DNA of 64,000 bases from the NCBI RefSeq assembly GCF_014207745.1, contig NZ_JACHJB010000002.1, forward strand, positions 1,240,001-1,304,000, given 5' to 3'. Shown here piece by piece: positions 8,985 to 19,300 of this stretch. The stretch comes from Nonomuraea muscovyensis (GTDB taxonomy: Bacteria; Actinomycetota; Actinomycetes; Streptosporangiales; Streptosporangiaceae). A model generated the notes under the pieces. It did no database searches. It was not told where the DNA came from and was given only the letters and a program-made list of their open reading frames with translations. Position numbers and translations under genes: made by a program. Within the stretch, counting starts at the first letter, position 1; every line of letters starts with the position of its first letter.

Positions 8985-9005
8985 GCCGCGGATCCGGTCC
9001 GCGGC
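8985..9005. terminator. bidirectional hairpin between convergent genes
   Basis: GCCGCGGA at 8985-8992 pairs perfectly with TCCGCGGC at 8998-9005 around a five-base loop, between the hydrolase stop (8863) and the prfC stop (9011). There is no T tract, so it would be a GC-type terminator usual for actinobacteria. Confidence 0.55.
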
Positions 9006-9010
9006 GGGTG

Positions 9011-10600
9011 TCAGTGCTCCCGCGTGGTGTCGGCGATCAGTGGTTCGAGGGTCAGCCCAGGGTGGTCGGCCGCGATCGAGCGCATCCGCCAGCGGTCGGT
9101 GAACAGGGCCAGCAGCGCCTGGTCGCGGCTGCGGGTGAGGACCTCCGCCCCACGCTGGCGGGCCACGGCTTCGGCGGAGGCGGGGTCGGTGCGGCGGGCG
9201 AGGGTGTACTCCAGGCGGTCGAGGGTGATCTCGGCGCCGAACTCCGCGGCCAGGCGGTGCTGGATCACCTCGAACTGCATGGGGCCGACCGCGGCCAGCA
9301 CCGGCGCCTGGTCGCCGCGCAGGTCGGAACGCAGCACCTGGATGACGCCCTCGGCGTCGAGCTGGTCGATGCCGCGGCGGAACTGCTTGGCCTTGCCGCT
9401 GCTGCGGGCGCGGGCGACGGCGAAGTGCTCGGGTGCGAAGCTGGGGATCGGCGGGAACGCCACCGCGGGCCCGTCGTAGAGGGTGTCGCCGGGGCGCAGC
9501 GCGGTGGCGTTGACCAGGCCCACGACGTCGCCGGGGTAGGCCTCGTCCAACGTGGTGCGTTCCTGGCCGAAGACGGCATGGGCGTACTTGGTGGCGAACG
9601 GCCGGCCGGTGGCGGCGTGGGTGAGCACCATGCCGCGTTCGAACCGTCCGGAGCAGACGCGGACGAAGGCGATCCGGTCGCGGTGGGCCGGGTCCATGTT
9701 GGCCTGCACCTTGAACACGAGCCCGGAGAACGGCGCGTCCAGCGGCCGTGCGACGCCGGCGACGTCGGGGCGCGGCGCGGGGGCGGGAGCCAGCTCGACC
9801 AGGGCGTCCAGCAGGCGGGCCACGCCGAAGTTCGACAGCGCGGCGCCGAACAGCACCGGGGTCGATTCGTGGGCCTCGAACGTCTTCTGGTCGTGGTCGG
9901 CGCCGATCGCGTCCAGCAGCCCGATCTCCTCGACGGCCTGCTGCCAGGCCCGCCCCAGCTCGGCCTGCGCCCGCTCGGCGGTCAGCTCGCTCTCCAGCGC
10001 CTTGGTCGCGCCGCCGGGGGTGCGGGTGTAGCGGCTGGCGCGCCCGCGCAGCCGGTCCACCACGCCGTGGAAATCGCCCGGCATGCCGATGGGCCAGGTG
10101 ACGGGGGTGGGACGTAGTCCGGTGCGCTCCTCGATCTCGTCGAGCAGTTCGAGGGCGTCACGGCCGGGCCGGTCCCACTTGTTGACGAAGGTGATGACCG
10201 GGATCCGGCGATGGCGGCAGACCTCGAACAGCTTCATGGTCTGCGGCTCCATGCCCTTGGCCGCGTCGATCAGCATCACCGCGCAGTCGACCGCGGCCAG
10301 CACCCGGTAGGTGTCCTCGGAGAAGTCGGCATGGCCCGGGGTGTCGACCAGGTTGAAGACGTGGTCGCGGTAGTCGAGGCGCAGAGCGGCCGAGGTGATC
10401 GAGATGCCCCGCGAGCGTTCCAGCTCCATCCAGTCGGAGGTGACGCCTCGCCGGCCGGCCTTGCCGTGCACGGCACCCGCCTCGCTGATCGCCGACGCGT
10501 GCAGGGCCAGCGCCTCGGTCATCGTGGACTTGCCGGCGTCCGGGTGGCTGATCACCGCGAACGTCCTGCGGCGGGCGCCCTCCCGGGAGATGGCCGTCAT
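9011..10600 (-). CDS. prfC: peptide chain release factor 3
   Basis: GTPase of 529 residues that recycles release factors 1 and 2 after peptide release on the ribosome. Seen: G1 loop SHPDAGKST at residues 18-26, switch I with RGISITSA, G3 DTPGHADF, G4 NKWDRPG, then the EF-Tu-like domain II and the RF3 C-terminal domain with GPMQFEV. This order and length match RF3 and separate it from EF-G and tetracycline protection proteins. ATG at 10600 overlaps the stop of a 34-codon leader ORF with a strong ribosome site (see 10597-10701). RF3 is not universal in actinobacteria, so its place beside transport genes is accessory. Confidence 0.93.
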   Translation of the reverse strand: MTAISREGARRRTFAVISHPDAGKSTMTEALALHASAISEAGAVHGKAGRRGVTSDWMELERSRGISITSAALRLDYRDHVFNLVDTPGHADFSEDTYRVLAAVDCAVMLIDAAKGMEPQTMKLFEVCRHRRIPVITFVNKWDRPGRDALELLDEIEERTGLRPTPVTWPIGMPGDFHGVVDRLRGRASRYTRTPGGATKALESELTAERAQAELGRAWQQAVEEIGLLDAIGADHDQKTFEAHESTPVLFGAALSNFGVARLLDALVELAPAPAPRPDVAGVARPLDAPFSGLVFKVQANMDPAHRDRIAFVRVCSGRFERGMVLTHAATGRPFATKYAHAVFGQERTTLDEAYPGDVVGLVNATALRPGDTLYDGPAVAFPPIPSFAPEHFAVARARSSGKAKQFRRGIDQLDAEGVIQVLRSDLRGDQAPVLAAVGPMQFEVIQHRLAAEFGAEITLDRLEYTLARRTDPASAEAVARQRGAEVLTRSRDQALLALFTDRWRMRSIAADHPGLTLEPLIADTTREH

Positions 10601-10701
10601 CGCCCCGCCCCGGCCGTCGCGCCGGCACCGAGCCGGCACAGCTCGGTGCTCAGGTCGCGGGCAGCGGGCATCCGCTCCCACGGTCGCCGGGCACGGACCA
10701 T
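10597..10701 (-). CDS. 34-residue leader ORF coupled to prfC
   Basis: A short ORF starting ATG at 10701 has GAGGAG eight bases upstream, better than the site of prfC itself, and ends in TGA at 10599-10597, overlapping the prfC ATG as ATGA. The peptide is arginine-rich at the start (MVRARRPWERM) and alanine/glycine-rich at the end. Its stop codon context is UGA followed by C, the weakest known UGA context, the same as the frameshift stop of the RF2 gene in enterobacteria. It may be a real peptide, or a regulatory ORF through which termination efficiency sets prfC translation. Not recognised as a known family. Confidence 0.5.
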   Translation of the reverse strand: MVRARRPWERMPAARDLSTELCRLGAGATAGAGR

Positions 10702-10908
10702 CGCTTGCTCCTCGAATCTCTTCAGCTGCTCCAGCAGATGCCTTGACCACCTCCGCGCCACTGTACATTAACGTTAGAGTAGATTGCCCGCCGGCTGACG
10801 CGGTTCGGGAGCCTGCTCGGACCGCCCTCGTGCACCGCGGTCGACCAGGCTGGGTGGACGGGGACCGGGCCGCTGACGATGCCGCGCGATGGGCGGCCCG
10901 ACGCCCTG
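10702..10908. other. intergenic region upstream of the prfC leader
   Basis: Holds the presumed promoter of the prfC leader unit. A short AT-rich island, TACATTAACGTTAGAG at about 10765-10780, contains the palindrome TTAACGTTA; no clear -35/-10 pair was assigned. The remainder, to the SulP stop at 10909, shows nothing recognisable. Confidence 0.4.
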
Positions 10909-12387
10909 TCAGTGGCCGCCCGAGAGCTGCCCGGCGAGGGCGCCGTGCAGTTCGGCGCTGGGCTGGTTGAGGCCGACGACGGTGACCTTCTTGCCGCGGG
11001 CGGCGTACTTGGTCTCCACGGCGTCGAGCGCCGCCACGGAGGAGGCGTCCCAGACATGGGCGTCGGTGAGGTCGATGACCACGTCGTCGGGGTCGCCGGC
11101 GTAGTCGAACCGGTAGACCAGGTCGTTGCTGGAGGCGAAGAACAGCTCACCGGTGACGGCGTAGACGACCTGCTTGCCGTCGGGGTCGAGGCAGGCCGTG
11201 ACGTTGGCCAGGTGGGCGACGCGGCGGGCGAAGATGACCATCGCGGTCAGGCTGCCGACCACCACGCCGACGGCCAGGTTGTGGGTGGCGACGACGACGG
11301 CCACGGTGCTGACCATGACGATCGTCTCGCCCGACGGCATGCGCCTGAGCGTGGCGGGGGCGATGGAGTGCCAGTCGAAGGTGCCGAACGACACCAGGAT
11401 CATCACGGCGACGAGGGCGGCCATCGGCATCTGGGAGACCCACGGGCCGAAGGCGATGCACAGGATCATGAGGAAGACGCCGGCGGCGAAGGTGGAGACG
11501 CGGGTGCGGGCGCCGTTCTTCACGTTGATCATCGTCTGGCCGATCATGGCGCAGCCGCCCATTCCGCCGAAGAAGCCGGTGACGATGTTGGCGATGCCCT
11601 GGCCGATGGACTCGCGGGTCTTGTTGGAGTGGGTGTCGGTGATGTCGTCGACGAGCTTGGCGGTCATCAGCGACTCCATCAGCCCGACCAGCGCCAGAGC
11701 GAGCGCGTACGGAGCGATGAGGGTGAGGGTGTCCAGCGTGAACGGCACGTCCGGCAGCCCGGGGAGCGGCAGCGACGAAGGCAGCACGCCCTTGTCCCCC
11801 ACGGTCGGCACCGCAAGGCCCGCGCCGAGCGTGATGGCGGTCAGGATCGCGATGGACACCAGGGGCGCGGGCACCGCCTTGGTGATGCGCGGGAAGAGCA
11901 CCATCAGCACCAGCCCGCCTGCCACCAGCGGGTAGACCGCCCAGGGCACGCCGAGCAGTTCGGGCACCTGCGCCATGAAGATCAGGATCGCGAGCGCGTT
12001 GACGAAGCCGACCATCACGCTGCGCGGCACGAACCGCATCAGCCGGGCGACGCCCAACGCGCCCAGGACCACCTGGATCACCCCACCGAGGATGACGGCC
12101 GCGACCAGGTGGCCCAGGCCGTGCTCGCGCGCCAGTGGGGCGACCACGAGGGCGATGGCGCCGGTCGCGGCCGAGATCATGGCCGACCGGCCGCCGACGA
12201 TGGAGATCACCACCGCCATCGTGAACGAGGCGAACAGGCCGATGCGGGGGTCCACCCCCGCGATGATCGAGAACGAGATCGCCTCGGGGATCAGCGCGAG
12301 TGCCACCACCAGACCGGACAGCAGTTCGACGCGCAGCACCTTGGGAGTGAGGTGGCCGAGCCCGGGAAGGCGCAGGCGGGAAGCCAT
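10909..12387 (-). CDS. SulP family anion transporter with STAS domain
   Basis: Membrane carrier of 492 residues of the SLC26/SulP family, moving sulfate, bicarbonate or another anion. Seen: a hydrophobic transport domain (about residues 10-385) with the family segments ALIPEAISFSIIAGVDP and GGMGGCAMIGQTMINVKNG, and a C-terminal STAS domain (about 400-490) with VVIDLTDAHVWDASSV, the phosphorylatable-type loop. The ATG at 12387 begins the domain but lacks a clear ribosome site. The substrate cannot be told; bacterial members of this type next to MerR regulators are often bicarbonate or sulfate carriers. Same strand as the MerR gene 236 bases upstream. Confidence 0.88.
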   Translation of the reverse strand: MASRLRLPGLGHLTPKVLRVELLSGLVVALALIPEAISFSIIAGVDPRIGLFASFTMAVVISIVGGRSAMISAATGAIALVVAPLAREHGLGHLVAAVILGGVIQVVLGALGVARLMRFVPRSVMVGFVNALAILIFMAQVPELLGVPWAVYPLVAGGLVLMVLFPRITKAVPAPLVSIAILTAITLGAGLAVPTVGDKGVLPSSLPLPGLPDVPFTLDTLTLIAPYALALALVGLMESLMTAKLVDDITDTHSNKTRESIGQGIANIVTGFFGGMGGCAMIGQTMINVKNGARTRVSTFAAGVFLMILCIAFGPWVSQMPMAALVAVMILVSFGTFDWHSIAPATLRRMPSGETIVMVSTVAVVVATHNLAVGVVVGSLTAMVIFARRVAHLANVTACLDPDGKQVVYAVTGELFFASSNDLVYRFDYAGDPDDVVIDLTDAHVWDASSVAALDAVETKYAARGKKVTVVGLNQPSAELHGALAGQLSGGH

Positions 12388-12623
12388 GGCAGGGGAAGAC
12401 AAAGGACCATCCAGACAGGGAGCGGGCGCTGACCACGGTGGGGATCGACGCGCGAACGGGGAGGCGGTGAACGGGGTTGTCGCCCGGGCTCGCGCACGCG
12501 CGTGGCGGCGAGGTGGCCCCGGCGTGCGGTGGACCCGGGGCGGGCTCGCGAAGCCCCGCGAACCGCCCATCAAAGCTACCGTGACGTGAGAGTACGAACC
12601 TCATGCATCACGGGTGACATTCA

Positions 12624-13022
12624 TCACTGGCCGACCTGCGAGGCCGCCACCAGCAGGCGCCGGCGGCGCAACTGCTCGGCGAACTCCCGCGCCACGGCGA
12701 GGTGCTCTCGCAGCGTCTCGGCCCGGTCGGCCACCGCCCGCTCGAACAGCTGCAACCGGGCGACCAGCGTCGCGTCCTCCTCGCCGACGGCGAGCCGGTC
12801 GGTGACGTCGAGCAGGTCGCGCATCTGCTCCAGGCTGAAGCCGAGCGGCTTCATGCGCTTGACCAGGGCGATCCGGTCGATGTCGGTCTCGCTGTAGAGG
12901 CGGAAGCCGCCGGGGGTGCGCTCGGGGACGACCAGACCGGCATCCTCGTAGTGGCGGATCGTCCGCGAGGACAGCCCGAGCCGCTCGGCCACCTCGCCGA
13001 TCTGCACCAGCCCCTCGGCCAT
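12624..13022 (-). CDS. MerR family transcriptional regulator
   Basis: 132-residue activator/repressor. Seen: N-terminal winged helix (residues 4-72) with IGEVAERLGLSSRTIRHYE and GGFRLYSETDI, then a coiled-coil dimerisation helix rich in arginine and glutamate. No conserved metal-binding cysteines, so it is not a mercury- or copper-type sensor. ATG at 13022 has GGAGGGGC upstream; a GTG at 13058 is less likely. It precedes the SulP gene on the same strand and probably controls it. Confidence 0.88.
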   Translation of the reverse strand: MAEGLVQIGEVAERLGLSSRTIRHYEDAGLVVPERTPGGFRLYSETDIDRIALVKRMKPLGFSLEQMRDLLDVTDRLAVGEEDATLVARLQLFERAVADRAETLREHLAVAREFAEQLRRRRLLVAASQVGQ

Positions 13023-13092
13023 CCTGCCCCTCCGCCTCGTCACCACCGGTTCGCCCACGCGCCATCCGGCGGCCCGGCTGTCTACCCTTACG

Positions 13093-13290
13093 TCACCTTA
13101 ACTTTAGGCGAGTTACGGTCAGGCGAGGAACGGTGACGCTCCCCCGCTTCCGCGATGGGGAGCCGGTGGGCCCGCGACAGGTGATCTCGACGAGGCGCAC
13201 GTTCCCGAGGAGGCCGGGCAGGCGTCTGCCGGTGGAGTCGATCGGCAGGATGCGGTCCGTCACCACCAGGACGGCCAACTCGTGAAACAC
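13093..13290 (-). CDS. small uncertain ORF after the amidohydrolase
   Basis: A 65-codon ORF with a GTG start at 13290 placed directly after the amidohydrolase stop on the same strand. The first half (ELAVLVVTDRILPIDSTGR and LVEITCRG) looks protein-like, the second half is basic and not convincing, and the GTG lies in a 19-base palindrome. It might be a relic of a longer downstream gene. Not recognised. Confidence 0.2.
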   Translation of the reverse strand: MFHELAVLVVTDRILPIDSTGRRLPGLLGNVRLVEITCRGPTGSPSRKRGSVTVPRLTVTRLKLR

Positions 13291-13300
13291 CCTGTTTCAC
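13282..13300. promoter_or_regulatory. 19-base perfect palindrome at amidohydrolase 3' end
   Basis: GTGAAACA-CCC-TGTTTCAC, perfect over two eight-base arms, covers the last codon and stop of the amidohydrolase (stop at 13297-13299). It has no T tract and is far more AT-rich than its surroundings, so a protein-binding site is as likely as a terminator. Confidence 0.45.
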
Positions 13301-14436
13301 TCGTCCAGGTGGTACACGCGGGCCGCGTTCGAGCGCCCGATCATCGTCGCGACCCGGAGGGCGTCCGCCTCGGTCCACTCGCCGTCCGCCACCCACGCCC
13401 CGAGGACCCGGGTCATGCCGCGCCGCCACAGCAGCGCGCCGAGGTAGTGCAGCTCCGGCGGGCCGAACGCGTCGGACGAGTAGAGGATCTTGCCGAACGG
13501 GGCGAGTTCCAGACTCTCGGCGACGACCGCGGCCGACCGCGCGCCGGTGTGGTTGACGGCCAGCCCGACGTCGAGGTGCACGTGGGGGAACACCTGGGCG
13601 AGGTAGCCCGCGTTGCGGTGGAACGGGTAGCAGTGCAGCAGCAGGACGTCGGTCCCGGTGGGCTCGACCGCCCGCAGCCAGCGGGTCAGCAGCAGCGGGT
13701 CGCAGCGGTGCAGCTCGATGTCGGGGTCGCCGTAGCCCGCGTGGAGCTGCAGGGGCAGACCGGTCGCGACGCCCTCCCAGAGCAGCATGCGCAGCAGCAC
13801 CGGGTCGGCGACGCGCGGCGCGCCGCCCCGGTCGAGGGTGCGCAGCCACGCGCCGGCCGCCTCCCGGACCTCGGCGGCGCCCGGCGGCGCCGGGTCGAAG
13901 TCGAAGCCGTGCCGGTAGGCCACGACGCTCTTCAACCCCACGGCGTCCCGCGCCCGCTCGCGCAGCGCCGCCCGGAAGTCCTCGCGCAGGCCGGCTGCGG
14001 AGGCGCCGGCGCCCGCGACGGCCTCCAGCACGGCCTCCAGCCGCACCACCTCGGCGGCGTGCCCCCCGCTCAGGGCCGCCATGGCGGCGGGGCCGAAGAG
14101 CCGGTCGCCGTGATGTCCCGTCTCCACCAGCCAGCAATCGGTCCCCGCGGCGCGCAGGAAGATCCGGGCCGCCTCCTCGGGCGGCAGCGCGGCCCGCGCG
14201 GCCCAGTAGGCATCGGCGCCCGCCGACGGCTCCAGCCCGAGCAGCGGAGCGCAGTGCCGCCGGATCGCGAAGCCGAGCTGCGAGTCGAACGCGGTCGTCC
14301 ACGGCGGGATCGGCCGGTCGGACTCGGTGAGCAGTTCCTCGAACGCCGGCCGCCGCACCACGTGGCGCAGCGCGCCGTGCACATGGTGGTCAACCAGCCC
14401 GAGGGCGGCGATCCCGGCTTCGAGGTCAGGTGGCAT
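13297..14436 (-). CDS. amidohydrolase (amidohydrolase-2/FluG N-domain type)
   Basis: Metal-dependent hydrolase of 379 residues with a TIM barrel. Seen: HxH motif in DHHVHG near residue 18 for the first metal site, a histidine in LQLHAGYGDPD near residue 230, the HCYPFHRNAGYLA segment near residue 270 and the late aspartate in YSSDAFGPPE near residue 325, all characteristic of the amidohydrolases fused to glutamine synthetase-like domains in FluG. Here the domain stands alone. ATG at 14436 with GGAGGA six bases upstream. Substrate unknown; the family includes decarboxylases and amide or lactone hydrolases. Confidence 0.8.
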   Translation of the reverse strand: MPPDLEAGIAALGLVDHHVHGALRHVVRRPAFEELLTESDRPIPPWTTAFDSQLGFAIRRHCAPLLGLEPSAGADAYWAARAALPPEEAARIFLRAAGTDCWLVETGHHGDRLFGPAAMAALSGGHAAEVVRLEAVLEAVAGAGASAAGLREDFRAALRERARDAVGLKSVVAYRHGFDFDPAPPGAAEVREAAGAWLRTLDRGGAPRVADPVLLRMLLWEGVATGLPLQLHAGYGDPDIELHRCDPLLLTRWLRAVEPTGTDVLLLHCYPFHRNAGYLAQVFPHVHLDVGLAVNHTGARSAAVVAESLELAPFGKILYSSDAFGPPELHYLGALLWRRGMTRVLGAWVADGEWTEADALRVATMIGRSNAARVYHLDE

Positions 14437-14542
14437 CGCGATCCTCCGGCACGGCCCCGGCCGCCCCGGGACGGGGACGGGGTCTTCGTCGACACCTCTG
14501 GTGTTCCACCGGCGCGGCTCCGTCACCCATGGGACGGCCCGG

Positions 14543-14917
14543 TCAGGACCGCCAGGCGCCGGAGGCGGCCGCGTCCAGGACGACCTCGGCGAAGTCCCGG
14601 GGCGGACGGCCGAGGACGCGGCGCACGCCGTCGGGCAGGTGGGCGTCGAGGCCGCGGCGGATCGGCGAGACCGCGTCGGCGTAGCCGGGCACGTCCACTC
14701 CTCGCCCGGACAGCAGCACGACGCGCTCGGCCCCCAGTTCCGTCGCCCGCCGGACGAACGGCCGCGTCAGCACCGCGCCGTCGTGCGGCACGAGGAGGAT
14801 CCGCCGCACGACGGCCAGCGCGGCGTCCCAGGTGCTCTCGTCGGTCCAGTCGAACCTGGGCTCGCCGGAGCGGGAGCCCGCGCGGACCGTGACGCCCGCG
14901 CGGCGGAGCAGGGACAC
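14543..14917 (-). pseudogene. NmrA/NAD(P)-binding protein relic with internal deletion
   Basis: The 124-codon reading has the beginning and end of an NmrA-type SDR but not the middle. It starts after the lost TGxTG nucleotide loop (VTVRAGSRSGEPRFDWTD), continues through VVLLSGRG, then jumps to the typical C-terminus DGVRRVLGRPPRDFAEVVL. Roughly 100 residues and the first beta strand are missing compared with the intact NmrA protein at 36445-37275. A strong promoter on this strand remains upstream. Probably non-functional. Confidence 0.65.
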
Positions 14918-14973
14918 CCGCCTTCAGGCGGCGTCGCGGGATCACCCCACCGCCTACCGCGCCACCGTCCGGC

Positions 14974-15001
14974 AATTATATAGCGCTTGACTTATATAAG
15001 T
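14974..15001. promoter_or_regulatory. AT-rich divergent promoter with ACTTATATAAGT palindrome
   Basis: A perfect 12-base palindrome ACTTATATAAGT lies at 14990-15001, and a consensus -10 (TATAAT, minus strand) at 14980-14975 points to the NmrA relic. TTGACT at 14987-14992 could serve as a -35 toward the VOC gene. Such AT-rich TTATATAA sites are typical ArsR-family operators, but no ArsR gene is in the window. Confidence 0.55.
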
Positions 15002-15149
15002 AGCGACTGAAACACTCGGTCCATGCCCGCGTTCCACATTCCGGGGGACCCGCGGGGTCGTCCCCGTGTTCCGGGAACGGCGGATGGTCGCACCTACGGG
15101 CGGTGCGACCGTGACCCACCACACCGTCCTCACGATCAGGAGTACTGCC

Positions 15150-15545
15150 ATGTCGCAGAAGATCACGACGTTTCTGATGTTCCAGGGGCAGGCCGAGGAG
15201 GCGATGACGTTCTACATGTCGCTGTTCGACGACGCCGAGATCCTCTCCATCACCCGCTACGGCCCCGCCGCGGAGGGCACGGAGGGCACCGTCCAGCACG
15301 CCGTCTTCACCCTGGCGGGGCAGCCGTACATGGCCATCGACAGCAACGTCCGGCACGACTTCACCTTCACCCCCGCGATCTCGCTGTACGTGACGTGCGA
15401 GTCGGAGGCGGAGATCGAGCGGCTGACCGCGGCGCTGTCGGAGAAGGGCATGGCCATGATGCCGCTGGGCTCCTACGGTTTCAGCTCCCGCTTCGCCTGG
15501 GTCAGCGACCGGTTCGGCGTCTCCTGGCAGCTCAACCTGCCCTGA
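15150..15545 (+). CDS. VOC family protein (PhnB/3-demethylubiquinone MT-like fold)
   Basis: 131-residue glyoxalase-fold protein of the PhnB group. Seen: two beta-alpha-beta-beta-beta modules starting ITTFLMFQGQAEEAMTFYMSLF and ending in SDRFGVSWQL, the standard boundaries of this family. The name methyltransferase is historic; no such activity is expected from the fold. ATG at 15150 with CAGGAG nine bases upstream. Stands alone; transcribed away from the NmrA relic. Confidence 0.85.
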   Translation: MSQKITTFLMFQGQAEEAMTFYMSLFDDAEILSITRYGPAAEGTEGTVQHAVFTLAGQPYMAIDSNVRHDFTFTPAISLYVTCESEAEIERLTAALSEKGMAMMPLGSYGFSSRFAWVSDRFGVSWQLNLP

Positions 15546-16052
15546 GCCGCGCCAGGACACCGTCCCGGGCGAACGGCGGCGGACGCGCGACCGCCTGATC
15601 AGCGAGATCTCCCGCTTTCCCCGACCCCGCCACGCGCGCCGGGTCCGGCCTTCCCGAGGAATCTCCCGCAGGCGCCCGCACCCTGCCCGGGTCGCGGCTC
15701 GTCCTCGTCAGGTACGGCCTGGCCGCAGAACCGGGCGCGGAGGAGGTGGAGTAGGCGGCTGCGGGAACGGGTGCTCCGGGAACGGGTGAGGTAGAGTCGT
15801 GGGGTCCTGTTGTCTCCGATAGAGGTGGACGTTGCGCATCTGAGGTCCGCGATCACCACGCGGTACGGCACCCGACCGTACTCCCGTCACGCCGAAGCCG
15901 GCCTTCTCGCCGCCCGTGACCCCGCGTGGAAAGCGACCTCGGTGCATGAGCCCTCCGCACTCTCCGGAGGGCCGCACCCGTTCCCGGTCCGCCGCCGCCT
16001 GGTGCTCGCACACGAAGCCCCATTCGTCCGACGTGCGACTGCGAGAACCATC
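15546..16052. other. long untranslated region before the ABC-F gene
   Basis: No supported gene. The second half is probably a 5' leader: a possible -10 TAGAGT near 15793, then a purine-rich GATAGAGGTGGACG at about 15819-15832 followed by TTG CGC ATC TGA, a possible four-codon ORF, and a longer ORF starting ATG near 15946 that runs past the ABC-F start in another frame. Several GC-rich inverted segments could fold. Antibiotic-resistance ABC-F genes are often controlled by ribosome-mediated attenuation in such leaders, so this is a candidate, unproven. Confidence 0.35.
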
Positions 16053-17765
<1,713 letters not shown>

Positions 17766-17855
17766 ACGGGGGTTCGCCGGCAGCCGAGGTCTTCGAGGAT
17801 CCGCCGCAGGCCGGTGGCCGTCTCCTCCCGGTGGAGGGTCGGCACCGGCCGGGTG

Positions 17856-19196
17856 TCAGGCGACCTTGGGCGTGGCCCGTGCGCCGAGGTGGATGTACGG
17901 CGTGCCATCGGCGAGCCGGTAGAAGACGGCCGACAGCCAGTTGGGCCGGCCGTCGGGGCGGCCGACGAAGGTGGTGTCGTCCACCGCGACGAGGTCGAAG
18001 TCCAGCGGCGGTTGCGTGCCGGCCAGCGCGCCGGTGCTCTCCAGGCGCAGCGCGAGCCGGCCGTCGCGGGCCGTCAGCTCCATGCGCGTGCCGACCCGCT
18101 CGTAGACGCCGGCGTACCGCTCGACGTCCGTCTCGTACGGCTCGGCGGGCGGGCCCAGCTCGGCCGGCACGGCCAGGCCGAGCAGTTCGCCGAAGAGCTC
18201 GGTGGCCAGGGCGTGCTGGAAGGCGGCGGTGTGGCCGCCGTTGGCGAGCACGCACACGGCCGTCCCGGCGTCGGGGAGCGCCCACAGCATGGCGGCCTGG
18301 CCGATGGTGTTGCCGCCGTGGGAGATGACGCGGTGGCCCTGCCACTCGTCGAGGATCCAGCCGATGCCCCACTGCCTGCCGAGGGTGTGCGGGTTGGGGA
18401 TGTCGGCCTGCGGCTCCCACATGTCCTGCGGCCGGGCCAGCAGCCCGCCGCCTTCGTGGTCGGGGCCGAAGTGGGCGCGGGCGAAGGCGACGACGTCGGC
18501 GGCGCGGGCGCTGATCAGCCCGGCGGGCCCGCAGGAGCGCATGAGGCCCCACATCGGGGCGGGCACGCCGTCCAGGTGGCCCATCGCGGCGCGGAAGCGC
18601 AGCACGTCCTCGGGCAGGGTCCAGGTGTGGGTGAGGCCGAGCGGCTCGACGACCTGCTCGCGCAGCGCGGTGTCCCACACCTTGCCGGTGAGCCGCTCGA
18701 CGACGCGCCCGGCGATGACGAAGCCGGAGTTGCAGTAGGACTGGGTGGCGCCGAGCGGGTGGTTCTGGGCGAGGTCGGCGCAGGCGGCGACGTACTTCTC
18801 GACGCAGTCGTCGCCGCGGCCGGTGTCGAGGAACAGGTCGCCGTCGATGCCGGAGGTGTGCGAGAGCAGGTGCCTGATGGTGACGGTCGCGCTCACCTCG
18901 GCGTCGGCGACCCTGAACTCGGGCAGCACCTGGCAGACCGGGGTGTCGAGGGTCAGCTCGCCCCGCTCGGCGAGGAGCATGATCTGGGTGGCGGTCCACA
19001 CCTTGGTGACCGAGCCGATCTGGAACAGCGAGTCGGTGGTGGCGGGCACCCCGGTGGCCACGTTGAGCACGCCAGCGGCGAACTCGTGGACCTCTCCCCC
19101 GTGCAGGAAGGCCAGGCTCGCGCCGGGGACCTGGTGGTCGCTGGCCAGTTCGCCGAGCCGGGCGTGCCAGCGGCCCGGGTCCACTGCTGCAGTCAC
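17856..19196 (-). CDS. class C beta-lactamase-related serine hydrolase
   Basis: 446-residue serine hydrolase of the penicillin-binding fold. Seen: SxxK as S62-V-T-K65, Y-C-N in SYCNSGF near residue 175, and the third motif as HGG in SHGGNTIGQ near residue 305; a C-terminal beta-barrel-like domain (about 350-446) resembles the DUF3471-type extension found in peptidase S12 proteins. No signal peptide. GTG start at 19196 with AAGGGA eight bases upstream. Convergent with ABC-F, downstream of the CGNR regulator gene on the same strand. All three motifs are intact, unlike the hydrolase at 7751, so a D-amino acid or ester substrate is plausible. Confidence 0.83.
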   Translation of the reverse strand: MTAAVDPGRWHARLGELASDHQVPGASLAFLHGGEVHEFAAGVLNVATGVPATTDSLFQIGSVTKVWTATQIMLLAERGELTLDTPVCQVLPEFRVADAEVSATVTIRHLLSHTSGIDGDLFLDTGRGDDCVEKYVAACADLAQNHPLGATQSYCNSGFVIAGRVVERLTGKVWDTALREQVVEPLGLTHTWTLPEDVLRFRAAMGHLDGVPAPMWGLMRSCGPAGLISARAADVVAFARAHFGPDHEGGGLLARPQDMWEPQADIPNPHTLGRQWGIGWILDEWQGHRVISHGGNTIGQAAMLWALPDAGTAVCVLANGGHTAAFQHALATELFGELLGLAVPAELGPPAEPYETDVERYAGVYERVGTRMELTARDGRLALRLESTGALAGTQPPLDFDLVAVDDTTFVGRPDGRPNWLSAVFYRLADGTPYIHLGARATPKVA

Positions 19197-19300
19197 AGGC
19201 GGGTCCCTTCGTCGGGGTGGAGGCGGGGCGTTCCGAACGTCAGGCGCCCGCCGGGCGGGTCGGGTCGTGCGGGGCGGGTCATGCGGTCGTCCCGCCCGGC

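Noticed and set aside
9011..10600. Tetracycline-type ribosomal protection protein
   Set aside because: Domain order and length match release factor 3 and it lacks the EF-G-like domains III-V of that family.
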